Below, piece by piece: positions 46,477 to 55,569 of a stretch of DNA of 64,000 bases (within the stretch, counting starts at the first letter, position 1; each line of letters starts with the position of its first letter). The notes under the pieces were generated by a model. It saw only the letters and a list, made by a program, of their open reading frames with translations, was not told the DNA's origin and did not search any database. A program made the translations under genes and the position numbers. Source of the DNA: Vibrio gigantis (GTDB lineage: Bacteria > Pseudomonadota > Gammaproteobacteria > Enterobacterales > Vibrionaceae); NCBI RefSeq assembly GCF_024347515.1, contig NZ_AP025492.1, positions 1,922,001 to 1,986,000 of the forward strand, given 5' to 3'.

Positions 46477-46644
46477 CTAAATAACAACAGGCTCTGACTC
46501 ACCTGCCACATCATGTGTAACAACCTCAACTCTCAGACCGTCAAGGCTCAGCACCTCATCGAAAGTCTCTTGATTGCCAGCTACAGTGCTTGTAGCTACA
46601 ACAGCATTATTGCTATCAATCAGATCACACTTAACGTGAACCAA
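46477..46644 (-). pseudogene. Possible gene remnant
   Basis: A minus-strand frame of about 55 residues reads HVKCDLIDSNNAVVATSTVA then further protein-like sequence, ending EPVVI two bases before the repeat array. The only start is a TTG at 46644, and an in-frame stop lies at 46660. It may be the 3' end of a lost gene; the plus strand has a weaker competing frame (46513-46704). Confidence 0.3.
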
Positions 46645-46910
46645 GCGAGTTACACTACCCTACTTGAGCAGAATCTTGTAAACGATCAGTTATGCAAAAG
46701 GTAGGGGCAAACTCAATCAATCAGTTAATATATTTTAATTATTATAACTTTTATTATTTAGTAGCCAGTCGCCCAAACAGCTTTAGCCATTTTACCAAAA
46801 CCTATTAACAGAAAAAGCAGCGAACTATTGACATAAAAAATATAGAGAGCATAGTATCCACAAATTTCAAACCAATTATTTTTAAAATATTTAAAAAAGA
46901 GACTAACTAA

Positions 46911-47246
46911 ATGAGTAATGAACATAAAGAAAGTTTTCAACTAATGTTAAGAGAAACTAGCGATAAATACGTAAAAGTTGCTCGTATTAGAAAGTACCTA
47001 GATGAGTGGGCTAAACCATTCTCTGCCTACATAGGGAGTCACAACGAATCCAAAAAATTTAGCTATAAACGATTTAGAGATGAGCGACTAGCTGATAAAA
47101 ACTATGACTCTGCCTTCAAAAAAGTAATGCGAGTTGACGAAAGCTTAACAGTTGAAGAGATAGAAATATTGCTCAAAAAAACGACATGTGTTCACACACA
47201 AGTAAAGGAATACATGCAGCAGATTGAAGCTATTCAATACAACTAA
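46911..47246 (+). CDS. Small helical protein of unknown function
   Basis: 111 residues, charged and helical, with no membrane segment. The ribosome binding site is weak (AGAGA, nine bases before the ATG). The frame is the only good one in this part of the island. I recognise no family. It lies 230 bases before the first helicase gene and may belong to the same cargo block. Confidence 0.6.
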   Translation: MSNEHKESFQLMLRETSDKYVKVARIRKYLDEWAKPFSAYIGSHNESKKFSYKRFRDERLADKNYDSAFKKVMRVDESLTVEEIEILLKKTTCVHTQVKEYMQQIEAIQYN

Positions 47247-47432
47247 GGTGGATAAGTTTTGATTCTGTCGCTTAGTTGTCGAACGATACAAGTTTTCAAA
47301 TAAGTTGCCCAAAATCGGCTCTATCCAGACCCGATTCTACTTCCTCATACCTATACTGTGATTGTTTAGTTGTGTATTGCAGAAAAACACTTTCTCATAA
47401 AGAGTTTTTCGTCAAATCAGAGTCAACTACGT

Positions 47433-47438
47433 TATAAT
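47433..47438 (+). promoter_or_regulatory. Candidate -10 box of the helicase operon
   Basis: A perfect TATAAT lies 38 bases before the first helicase start; a recognisable -35 box is not obvious (GTCAAA at 47411). Confidence 0.45.
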
Positions 47439-47476
47439 ATGCAACTATTCTTTTAGTACAAATTAGGCTAGAAAAA

Positions 47477-49474
47477 TTGACAACTAAAGCAGACAAACTT
47501 CGTCAGATGGTACATTCAATACTTGAGAGTAACTCTCTTCACTCCCATCAAGTAAATGCAGCAACCAAAACATTTAATGCTCTTATTGGTGATGTCCGAG
47601 CAGTTGTAACTGCGGCAGAAATGCAAGCAGGTAAATCAGGAATAGCTCTTGCCCTATGCTGCTTACAAAGACTCAGTTTAAGTGACATCGATATCTGTGA
47701 TCGCAAGCAACTTAAAGATACACTCTACTTAGTGACCATGCCTGATACAGCACTAAAAGAACAAGCCGAAGCTGACCTAAGATTAGCGAAAAATGTAGTC
47801 GTTAGTAACTTTGTTAATTTTGAAAAAGCGTTGGAGAATGACTTTAAAGGAAATCCGCCTAAGCTGATCATCATTGATGAGTGTCACTACGGTTCAAACG
47901 TATCTGCTGTCAGATACAGTAAGATCTTTGATTACCTTGAACAAGAGAACGATAGCTGTAAAGTTGTATTCATTTCTGCTACTCCTTTCGGCGCTCTGTA
48001 CGGAGCGGAAACTGAATATCAAGAGGCGATTGAAATTCAGCAAGAGGCCGAATACGAAGACGATCAGGCTCTTATTCTTGAGGCGCAAGAAGCCGCCCAG
48101 AGTGCACTTAAAGACTCTATTTTAAGGCGAGATTTCAACACTCGATTAGTATTTCACAAAACCAGCGATGAATACTATGGTGTCCGTGAAATGCTAAAGA
48201 GTGGCAAAGTCAAAGGACTGGATCAAGACACTAAAAACTTCCTAGTAGACTCACCTGAACGTAACGAGTTTATCCAACAATTTAAATCTCACGAGGGTAT
48301 GGGGTGGTCTTTAGTCCGAGTCCCTGCTGGCTTTGCAATGGATGCTAAAGATTTTCTGATCAGTCAAGGCGTAGATGAAAGTTCTGTTTATATACTTGGC
48401 AACTCGTTAACTGGTGTTCCCGAGGATGAGCATTGTAGTATCGACCGTTTTAAACGTGAGTTTGATGATGCTCAGATTTTTGAAGATAAATTGATTGCTA
48501 TTACCGTTGCTGGGGCAAGAGCTGGCATCAACTTTGGTGCAATGATGAAGAACAATCTAATCTCGACTTGGGATAGCACTGTTGCAAGCGTTGCAGCAGT
48601 TGTACAAGCCAACATAGGTCGTGCGTGTGGTTACCACGGCAATAACTCATCACTACACTTTACGAATCTCAATGCAACAGAAGCCTATGCCTCAATTTTG
48701 GATCACTTAGAGAGCACTTGTTCCGAGGAAGCTGCCTCAGACTTTGATGGACTAAAAGAATTCTTTGAAGATGTGTGTCAAGAGTATCAAGTTAATGGTT
48801 TAGATGTTGGTTTAACGATCAAATACAAGCGTAGACGACCTATCGGTGACGTTGAAACCTACCGAACAGACAGTTATATCGCTGTACCAGCAAAACTCTT
48901 GGATGACGAAGCAGACTTTACCCAATACACCAGAGATAAACACCTTCTTCAAGCTATTGCGATAATTCGTAATGAGTTTACTGCCAAAGGAGCGCCAAGC
49001 GTCAAAGGCAATCGAGCGATGCGTGGCAAAAAGAAGAACTGGATCAAAGCACAATGGGTCAATGGTGATAGTTACAACAACCCTGAGAAAGCTCATGCAG
49101 ACGGTACTCAGGAGGAGAAAGCAAAGCTCTACACAGGAATGCTCAACAACGATGAATACCTTGAGTTTAACCGTGTTGTCGCTCCTGGTTCAGGTGAGCT
49201 GTCAGAAAACAAGCTAGTGACAGCGACCATATTCAGCGTATACAACATTTCTCGTCGCCAGGTTGATAAAAAAATCATGACCTTAGAAGAGGTTTATAAC
49301 ATGTGTGATTATTTCGATATCGAGCGAGACGACACAATGTTTGTACTCTACAAACGTGGTGAATACGATATCGAGCGTTCCATAGCAAAGAAACAACATA
49401 ATGAATTGCCTGAAAAATCTGGAGATCTAAGCGATGAATCTCATTTTTCAGACAAAACCGAATCGGTACATTAA
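47477..49474 (+). CDS. DECH-box superfamily 2 helicase, first of tandem pair
   Basis: 665 residues from a TTG at 47477 (the next ATG, residue 11, is possible). Helicase motifs are visible: Walker A AEMQAGKSG (Lys53), Walker B IIIDECHYG (Asp134-His137), motif III FISATPF (167-170), and motif VI QANIGRACGY in the second RecA-like half. No other known domain is seen. An acidic insert of about 35 residues (EYQEAIEIQQEAEYEDDQA) lies between motif III and the second lobe and is absent from the paralogue. It is an ATP-driven translocase or remodeller of DNA or RNA; which cannot be told. The location beside BREX suggests phage defence (inference). Confidence 0.8.
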   Translation: MTTKADKLRQMVHSILESNSLHSHQVNAATKTFNALIGDVRAVVTAAEMQAGKSGIALALCCLQRLSLSDIDICDRKQLKDTLYLVTMPDTALKEQAEADLRLAKNVVVSNFVNFEKALENDFKGNPPKLIIIDECHYGSNVSAVRYSKIFDYLEQENDSCKVVFISATPFGALYGAETEYQEAIEIQQEAEYEDDQALILEAQEAAQSALKDSILRRDFNTRLVFHKTSDEYYGVREMLKSGKVKGLDQDTKNFLVDSPERNEFIQQFKSHEGMGWSLVRVPAGFAMDAKDFLISQGVDESSVYILGNSLTGVPEDEHCSIDRFKREFDDAQIFEDKLIAITVAGARAGINFGAMMKNNLISTWDSTVASVAAVVQANIGRACGYHGNNSSLHFTNLNATEAYASILDHLESTCSEEAASDFDGLKEFFEDVCQEYQVNGLDVGLTIKYKRRRPIGDVETYRTDSYIAVPAKLLDDEADFTQYTRDKHLLQAIAIIRNEFTAKGAPSVKGNRAMRGKKKNWIKAQWVNGDSYNNPEKAHADGTQEEKAKLYTGMLNNDEYLEFNRVVAPGSGELSENKLVTATIFSVYNISRRQVDKKIMTLEEVYNMCDYFDIERDDTMFVLYKRGEYDIERSIAKKQHNELPEKSGDLSDESHFSDKTESVH

Positions 49475-49518
49475 TAATCTTAGCGGGGGCTTGTTAGCTC
49501 CCACTTTTGGTACTAACC

Positions 49519-51378
49519 ATGAATAACTCTGATAAGCACCGCAAACTTACTGAGCATACTATTTCAAATAATACGTATCCACACCAACGCAAAGCAGCAC
49601 AACAAGCATTCAAACAGTTTAAGGCAGGCTCTAGAGCAGTCGTCATTGCTGCGGAAATGCAATCTGGTAAATCAGGGGTTGCACTTGCCCTATCTTGCTT
49701 GCAAAGACTTTCACTTTCAGATGAAGTGATAATCGACAGAAAATGTCTGAAAGACACGTTATATTTAGTAACCATGGCTGACCTTGCGCTTCAAGAGCAG
49801 GCCAAACAAGACCTGTCTGCTAGCAAAAACGTGGTCGTCAGTAATTTTACAAATTTTGAATCCGCAATAAAGACACACTTCAAGTTTCAAGCCCCTAAGC
49901 TGATCATTATTGATGAATGTCACTATGGTTCAAGCATTGATAGCGTTCGATATGACAAGATATTCAATTATCTTGAACATAAAAACTCGAACTGCAACGT
50001 TGCTTTTGTCTCAGCTACGCCATTTAGTGCGCTCTATGCGGCTGGTGAAGACTCCATTCTCCGCCATAACTTCAACACCTCTTTGGTCTTCCATAAAACC
50101 AGTAATGAGTACCATGGCATTCGCCAAATGCACCGCAATAACCAGATCATTAAACTGGATGAAAATTCACGTGATTTTTGCGACAGCTCGCTGTTGAGAA
50201 ACCGTTTTATTCGCCAAATCAAAGAACATGAAGGCTCTGGTTGGTCATTAATTCGAGTACCTAGCAGTCAGGCAAAAATTGCAAGAGATGTTTTGCTCTC
50301 TAACGGTATTGAGCCACATCAGATACATATTATTGGTCAAAAACTAGTAGGCCTAGAAGAACATGAACTCTGCTCTATCAATGACTTTAAGCGTGAATAC
50401 GAAACTGCTGCATTATTTGATGACAAACTGATAGCAATAACAGTAGCGGGATTTAGGGCTGGCGTTAACTTCGGTCAAGAGATGAAAGAGACACTGATCA
50501 ACTCTTGGGATAGCACAATTGCTAATATTGCAGCGGTTGTACAAGCTAATATTGGTCGAGCTTGTGGCTATCATGAAAATACTACAGCAAAGCACTACAC
50601 CAACCTCGATGCAGTCAGAGCCTATGGTGAACTACTTGATCATTTAGAGTCCAATCATAACAGCCATGAGTTTGAAGGACTTCATCAGTTATTTGACCAA
50701 ATTTGTTCACGTTATGAAGTAAGAGGGTTTGACCGTGGTACGACAATAGCCCCTGTTTCTGAAAACAAGATTACGAAAAAACTTACCGATAGCAAAACCT
50801 ACTCAACCAAAGGCTATATTGCTGTCCCTGGTAAACTTCGAGACCCTGATTTCGATTTCTCCATCTTTACTACTGACCCAGAACTTTTAGAAGCTATTAG
50901 CTTAATCCGTCAAGAACTAATCGGTGATGATGGGCCGTACAGAAAGAAGAACCGCGCCCTTCGTGGTGAACATCAGAATTGGATCAAAGCGCAATGGGTA
51001 AATGGCGCAACATATGATGATGGAACTCAAAGTTGTGCAAAGGCAAGAGCATTAGCTTTCACCTCACAACTAAATCAAGGTGAAGAGGTTTCCTTTAACC
51101 AGGTAGTAAATCCAGGTGGTGGTGAGAAAACGGAAGATAAGCGAGTTATGGCGAGTATATTTAGTACTTATAATCTCTCTGGTCAGATGGATGCTTTCAA
51201 ACGTTCTCTAGATTCGGATGATATGGAAGAGATTTGTCAGCTTCTTGGTTCAGAGTACGATTCAACGCTCATCGTTCTCTACCAACGTGGCGATTACACT
51301 CAAAGCCTAACAGATGAAAAACAAGTAGAATTGCTGTCTATTAACCCTAACCGCATTCGTAATAACAGTGTTTTCTAA
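49519..51378 (+). CDS. DECH-box superfamily 2 helicase, second of tandem pair
   Basis: 619 residues from the ATG at 49519, 44 bases after the first helicase gene. It matches that protein through its whole length (for example AAEMQSGKSGVALALSCLQRLSLSD against AAEMQAGKSGIALALCCLQR), with Walker A Lys51, DECH at 132-135, VSATPF and QANIGRACGYH. It lacks the acidic insert of the first copy. Both end in a shared domain of about 230 residues after motif VI (RALRGEHQNWIKAQWVNGA). The pair probably arose by tandem duplication and may work as a heteromer. Convergent with the patatin gene, with a terminator between. Confidence 0.8.
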   Translation: MNNSDKHRKLTEHTISNNTYPHQRKAAQQAFKQFKAGSRAVVIAAEMQSGKSGVALALSCLQRLSLSDEVIIDRKCLKDTLYLVTMADLALQEQAKQDLSASKNVVVSNFTNFESAIKTHFKFQAPKLIIIDECHYGSSIDSVRYDKIFNYLEHKNSNCNVAFVSATPFSALYAAGEDSILRHNFNTSLVFHKTSNEYHGIRQMHRNNQIIKLDENSRDFCDSSLLRNRFIRQIKEHEGSGWSLIRVPSSQAKIARDVLLSNGIEPHQIHIIGQKLVGLEEHELCSINDFKREYETAALFDDKLIAITVAGFRAGVNFGQEMKETLINSWDSTIANIAAVVQANIGRACGYHENTTAKHYTNLDAVRAYGELLDHLESNHNSHEFEGLHQLFDQICSRYEVRGFDRGTTIAPVSENKITKKLTDSKTYSTKGYIAVPGKLRDPDFDFSIFTTDPELLEAISLIRQELIGDDGPYRKKNRALRGEHQNWIKAQWVNGATYDDGTQSCAKARALAFTSQLNQGEEVSFNQVVNPGGGEKTEDKRVMASIFSTYNLSGQMDAFKRSLDSDDMEEICQLLGSEYDSTLIVLYQRGDYTQSLTDEKQVELLSINPNRIRNNSVF

Positions 51379-51394
51379 CAAAGGTTATAAAGCC

Positions 51395-51420
51395 AAATAG
51401 CCTCTTACTAGAGGCTATTT
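51395..51420. terminator. Bidirectional terminator
   Basis: Perfect 10-bp stem AAATAGCCTC / GAGGCTATTT with a 6-base loop between the convergent helicase and patatin genes. Confidence 0.88.
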
Positions 51421-51447
51421 GACTGAAAAACTGACTAATGACTTACA

Positions 51448-52458
51448 TCAAAGTTGGTCAAGCAAGCAATCAATATCGACCTGAATTTCATCAATTGAAG
51501 ACTTGGTGAGACTAAAAACCTTAAGTGAGGAAAGGACTCGAATCGTATCTTTATAGCCACAGTCAATCAAATATTCTATTTTTCCAACACTGAAGTCGAG
51601 CATCGCTACTACCTTCTTCTCTGAAGAACCAATAAGATCATTTGATGGACGAATATCGATAATAGTGCCTTCAAAATCACGGCGTTCGAAATTACTGCCG
51701 TTGTCCAAATGCGTAACGATAATGGTATCGCAGTTCTTAACTAAAGGCGTAATAGGGGTATTACCCTGGGACTTCTTTGCTCCGCCAATCCCACCATCAA
51801 AGTAATAGCCACCTGCTTCATCTAGCTCTAAGTGCTTTGCAGGGTACAATATAGGCAAAGCCGCTGAAGCTAGGAGAGCTTGAGCCACCTCTGGCGGCGT
51901 TAACGACTTCAGTTCGACAAACTCTGATTTATCAGTATCTAAACGCAAAAGCTCACCTTTAGCAAACTCGAAGATTGAATCGATAGCATTTCCTTTAAAC
52001 ACACTTACCCAAATGTCTTTCCACTCTGGTAATTTCTCAAAATCTACATATTGCTCAAAAAGCTTTTTAATTGGTGAGTCATCTAAGACTGCGAGGTCGA
52101 TATTTGTTTTTTTGGCATACTGAGATAAACCCAATACGGTAGCTTTCGACACTTTTCTTGCCAATGGATGAGGAGACAGTTGTAACAAACTTGCCAAAGC
52201 ATAACTCACCATGAATGCAATATTTTTCTGGTTTACTTCTAACGGACTACTTTGTCCTAACTCCGTCCAAATCGACTCTAATGCGGCAGCAGCGTCCGAT
52301 GTTGAGCCTGAGCTAGCTACAATCACGCTATTAAGTGCACCAATACTTGCGCCGCTGATCTTATCAACTTCAATATCCATCTCGGCAAGAGCTTTAAGCA
52401 CACCTACTTGATACGCACCCTTTGCGCCTCCGCCTGACAGAACTAGACCAATACTCAT
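51448..52458 (-). CDS. Patatin-like phospholipase
   Basis: 336 residues. The oxyanion hole SGGGAKGAYQ is at 8-17, the nucleophile Ser38 in GASIG, and the catalytic Asp221 in FDGGIGG, so the Ser-Asp dyad is complete. The closest general type is the RssA/bacterial patatin family. It hydrolyses membrane lipids, and patatins serve as cell-killing effectors in some anti-phage systems such as CBASS (CapV). It is third in an operon with a dynamin-like and a coiled-coil gene, overlapping the latter by four bases. It is therefore a likely effector of that system (inference). Confidence 0.9.
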   Translation of the reverse strand: MSIGLVLSGGGAKGAYQVGVLKALAEMDIEVDKISGASIGALNSVIVASSGSTSDAAAALESIWTELGQSSPLEVNQKNIAFMVSYALASLLQLSPHPLARKVSKATVLGLSQYAKKTNIDLAVLDDSPIKKLFEQYVDFEKLPEWKDIWVSVFKGNAIDSIFEFAKGELLRLDTDKSEFVELKSLTPPEVAQALLASAALPILYPAKHLELDEAGGYYFDGGIGGAKKSQGNTPITPLVKNCDTIIVTHLDNGSNFERRDFEGTIIDIRPSNDLIGSSEKKVVAMLDFSVGKIEYLIDCGYKDTIRVLSSLKVFSLTKSSIDEIQVDIDCLLDQL

Positions 52459-53261
52459 GCTAATATCTCCTCTGACAGGCTGCCTTCATAAAGATCACGC
52501 ATTAATATCTCAGCACTAACAATCCGCGTCAGTGACGCCGATTTTAGCAGTTCATCTATTTGCTTCTGCTCGTAGCCACGGGACAATTGCGAATTGATTT
52601 GAGGAATCATCATAGCTAAAGCATCTCTATCTATACCTTCTAAAGTATCGAACTGCTTGGCTAAATGAGCCTGACGAACCAAATCGCTTTTATTGATTGA
52701 AAGCTTGTCCATAATGGCGTTCATGCAACGGTTAAAACCGTACTTCTTAACTTGTTCATCAACTAGTGCAACACCGCTAAAATCACTCCAGTAAAGCATT
52801 TGAACCAGACGAATAGTCTCGAAAAGTATTGAGTTGTCTGGCGAACAGTGTACCTTCCACTCTTCCACAATATCATCTGCTGTTTGGCGTGCCTCAATCT
52901 TTTCTAAACGATACTCAATTTCAGACACCTTATTTTGCAATGCAGAAACATCTGACTCTAGTAATGAAAGGGACTGTTTGTTTTTGATGAGAACGCCTGC
53001 CATTTTTTTAATAGAAGAAGCGTTTTTAAAGATCTTAGTATTAGAGCTTAACACTTCGTTTTTTAACGACTCGATTGCTCCCGAAACCTCAACGTTAAAA
53101 TCGTTTTGGTGTTCCTCCTGACTTCCAGTTAGCAGGTTGACAATACGCTTGGAGAAAACGTTATCTCGTTTTAATACTTGGGCTTTCTCAGAAGCAACTG
53201 CGATCTGGTTTACTAGTTCAATCGCCGCAACATCGTTTAGAAATTCATATTTATCAGTCAT
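52455..53261 (-). CDS. Coiled-coil protein, possibly RdcB/YjcZ-like
   Basis: 268 residues without a membrane segment. The N-terminal 130 residues include a predicted coiled coil (about 60-130, SLLESDVSALQNKVSEIEYR). The C-terminal part is helical (FETIRLVQMLYWSDFSGVAL, RGYEQKQIDELLKSASLTRI). It overlaps the dynamin gene upstream by eight bases and the patatin gene downstream by four. In E. coli a CrfC/RdcA dynamin is followed by the similarly sized RdcB (YjcZ), so the assignment rests mainly on gene order and length. It may join the GTPase to the phospholipase. Confidence 0.6.
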   Translation of the reverse strand: MTDKYEFLNDVAAIELVNQIAVASEKAQVLKRDNVFSKRIVNLLTGSQEEHQNDFNVEVSGAIESLKNEVLSSNTKIFKNASSIKKMAGVLIKNKQSLSLLESDVSALQNKVSEIEYRLEKIEARQTADDIVEEWKVHCSPDNSILFETIRLVQMLYWSDFSGVALVDEQVKKYGFNRCMNAIMDKLSINKSDLVRQAHLAKQFDTLEGIDRDALAMMIPQINSQLSRGYEQKQIDELLKSASLTRIVSAEILMRDLYEGSLSEEILA

Positions 53262-55485
53262 TGCTAAGCCCCTGTTTAGAAGTAATCAGGTAGTTTCTAA
53301 ATCCACTAAACCATTGTTCAACGGCTTTTAGCTCTGAAATTTCTTCTTTCATTTCAGCTTGACTTTTCTCTTTTGTCATAAGAGTTTGATTAACAATATT
53401 AGACAACCCCTCGCCATAGTCAGTAAGTTTTTCCTGGTAACTATAAGCCACAAGTCTGCCTTGTTCGAAAGCATGCTCAACGGTGTTATCAATATGTTCT
53501 TTCATCATCTTATTCAAAGAAGATAAATTTATTTGGTATGACGTTTCAATTACTTTTTCTTTTCGCTTACCAAGTAAGTAATTCAATGGCTTAAATGTAA
53601 AGCCAAATAACCTACGATCATGCTCTATAATTCTCTCTTTCTTCTCCTCATCTATTGATAGCGCTTCAAAGTCTATAGATTTTGAGTATTCATCCAGACT
53701 AGGCATGATAAACTCCCAATCTGAAATCTTACGATTAATACGTTTTGTTGTCGTAATAGCCTCTGATAACTGCTCTTGTACTGTACTGTTAATATCGCCG
53801 ATTTTTCTGGATACTTGTTCCTCAGACAGGGAGCGTAATTCTACACCCAAGGCTATTACTCTAGTTTCAATTTTTTCTTTTAGTCCCGCTAAGTCATTTT
53901 GCGCACTAGACTTTGTTGAATGTTTCTTCTTGTTTGAGTCATCAATCAGTTGTTCAAGCTCCTGGTATAGTGACCTTGCTTTTTTAGTACTGCGATGTCC
54001 TGTCTTGTTGACAACTGAATCTAGGATGCCATTTGACGATTCTGTATTTTGAAACTGGTTGGAAATAAGATCCTCTGTTCCTTTCTGAACAGATTCAATC
54101 TTTTTTATGGTGACCTTCAACTCCTGTCGTATGTTAATGAGATCTTCATGATCAAGTTCAATAGACTTCAGGCGGCCATTAATTGTATGCAAAATAGGCT
54201 CATCAATTTTTGCACTGAGTTTATCCACTGCACTGGTAACAACCGACAATGACGCATTTTTATAGATATCTATCAATGAATCACTAATAAACTCATTAAA
54301 TCCAGAGTTTTTATTCACCCTAGTTGAATGCTTAATAAGTACCTTGGCTAAGTCTTTACCATCGTCCAGTTCATCATCCAGATCTTCAAGGTAACTGTCT
54401 AAACCACCTCTGAGGCTGGCAAACTCTACAAACCACTTAGGTGGCTTATTACGGTAACACTCATAATTATCAGCAAAATCTTGTGCTCTTTCTTTCATCA
54501 ACGCACAGTAGAGTGCGGCTTTTGATGATAGTGTATGAACCTTATCCACTAGGTCAAAATCCTGAAAGGTATGATTTGAACTTATCACCTCTTTCACATC
54601 TAGGCTTCTATCAATTTGGTCTTTCTGGTTCACGATAAGTTGGAGTCTGTCAGCTAAGATATCTCTGTACGTATGTACTTGTTTTCTCAACGCTTCATCA
54701 GACAGATCATCAATTTTCTTGCCATTTATAATGCAATACACGCCTGATGCATTTTGTAGTACTTGCTTGAGGACAAATGTAAGCGTTTCATTTTGACCTG
54801 CTTCATCTGGCCCAGGAGAGTCAATTAACGCCAGTGAGGCATTGGAGAGAATACTTTCACCCAGAGCTTTAAACTGAGTGTAAATAGTGGGAATATCACT
54901 CTCCGACTTGATATGTTCCAAAAGATCAATAGGACAGTCATCATTTGCTCGTAACCAAGCGTTCAACCGAGCAAGATCATTAACGAGAAATAACTCCTTT
55001 TGTGCTTCTTCTAAACTAGTAACCCTCTTTCGTAACTTCAGTTCTTTTTTTTCTAGAGCTGTAATCAGTTCATTCGCCACTTTAGATTGAATAGCAGTAG
55101 TTGTAACTTTGCTTAAGTTACCCCCCAACTGCAACCAGTCTGCAAACATCTGGAAAGCTGCGTATTTTCCAAAACTGTACTCGACATCATCCACAGTGAC
55201 TGCGTGTTGAATTTTTGTAGGAATGAAGGTCATACCCAACGTTCTTGAAGGCAGGACTTCTCGTCCAATGATACCATTGATGAAAGTCGACTTACCTGCC
55301 TTCATTACCCCGACAACGCCGATAGTAAAAAGGTTTTCGTTTAACTTGCACTTTTCATTCTTAAGAAAGGTTGCAACACTACTTTCAATATCTTTGTTAA
55401 GTTTAACTTTATGTACTTTGGACAAAGCAGCATTAGTGTAATCGATTAGATCTAGCCGAATATCATTTATAATTTCTGAATTCAT
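53254..55485 (-). CDS. Dynamin-like GTPase, CrfC/RdcA-like
   Basis: 743 residues, the length of E. coli CrfC (742). The G domain has G1 GVMKAGKSTF (59-66, Lys65), G3 DSPG (222-225) and G4 NQKD (286-289). Long helical and coiled-coil stalk regions follow (about 400-560), and a charged hairpin with EKKERIIEHDRRLFGFTFKP. Bacterial dynamins act on membranes or nucleoid-bound complexes. CrfC links to the replication clamp and, with RdcB, to c-di-GMP synthesis. It is first in the three-gene operon and begins 84 bases after pglZ on the same strand with no visible terminator, so it may be read from the BREX promoter. Confidence 0.88.
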   Translation of the reverse strand: MNSEIINDIRLDLIDYTNAALSKVHKVKLNKDIESSVATFLKNEKCKLNENLFTIGVVGVMKAGKSTFINGIIGREVLPSRTLGMTFIPTKIQHAVTVDDVEYSFGKYAAFQMFADWLQLGGNLSKVTTTAIQSKVANELITALEKKELKLRKRVTSLEEAQKELFLVNDLARLNAWLRANDDCPIDLLEHIKSESDIPTIYTQFKALGESILSNASLALIDSPGPDEAGQNETLTFVLKQVLQNASGVYCIINGKKIDDLSDEALRKQVHTYRDILADRLQLIVNQKDQIDRSLDVKEVISSNHTFQDFDLVDKVHTLSSKAALYCALMKERAQDFADNYECYRNKPPKWFVEFASLRGGLDSYLEDLDDELDDGKDLAKVLIKHSTRVNKNSGFNEFISDSLIDIYKNASLSVVTSAVDKLSAKIDEPILHTINGRLKSIELDHEDLINIRQELKVTIKKIESVQKGTEDLISNQFQNTESSNGILDSVVNKTGHRSTKKARSLYQELEQLIDDSNKKKHSTKSSAQNDLAGLKEKIETRVIALGVELRSLSEEQVSRKIGDINSTVQEQLSEAITTTKRINRKISDWEFIMPSLDEYSKSIDFEALSIDEEKKERIIEHDRRLFGFTFKPLNYLLGKRKEKVIETSYQINLSSLNKMMKEHIDNTVEHAFEQGRLVAYSYQEKLTDYGEGLSNIVNQTLMTKEKSQAEMKEEISELKAVEQWFSGFRNYLITSKQGLSND

Positions 55486-55569
55486 AATTTACTGACGCAA
55501 TATTATTTAATTTTGTATTTACAGATGCATATGGCACATTCCCAAATTAATTAAGGTTCGAGAATGCCT

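Noticed and set aside
46292..46480. 62-residue reading frame inside the repeats
   Set aside because: The repeat period is not a multiple of three, so the frame is a by-product of the array.
46513..46704. 63-residue plus-strand frame
   Set aside because: It has no ribosome binding site and the opposite strand reads more like protein.
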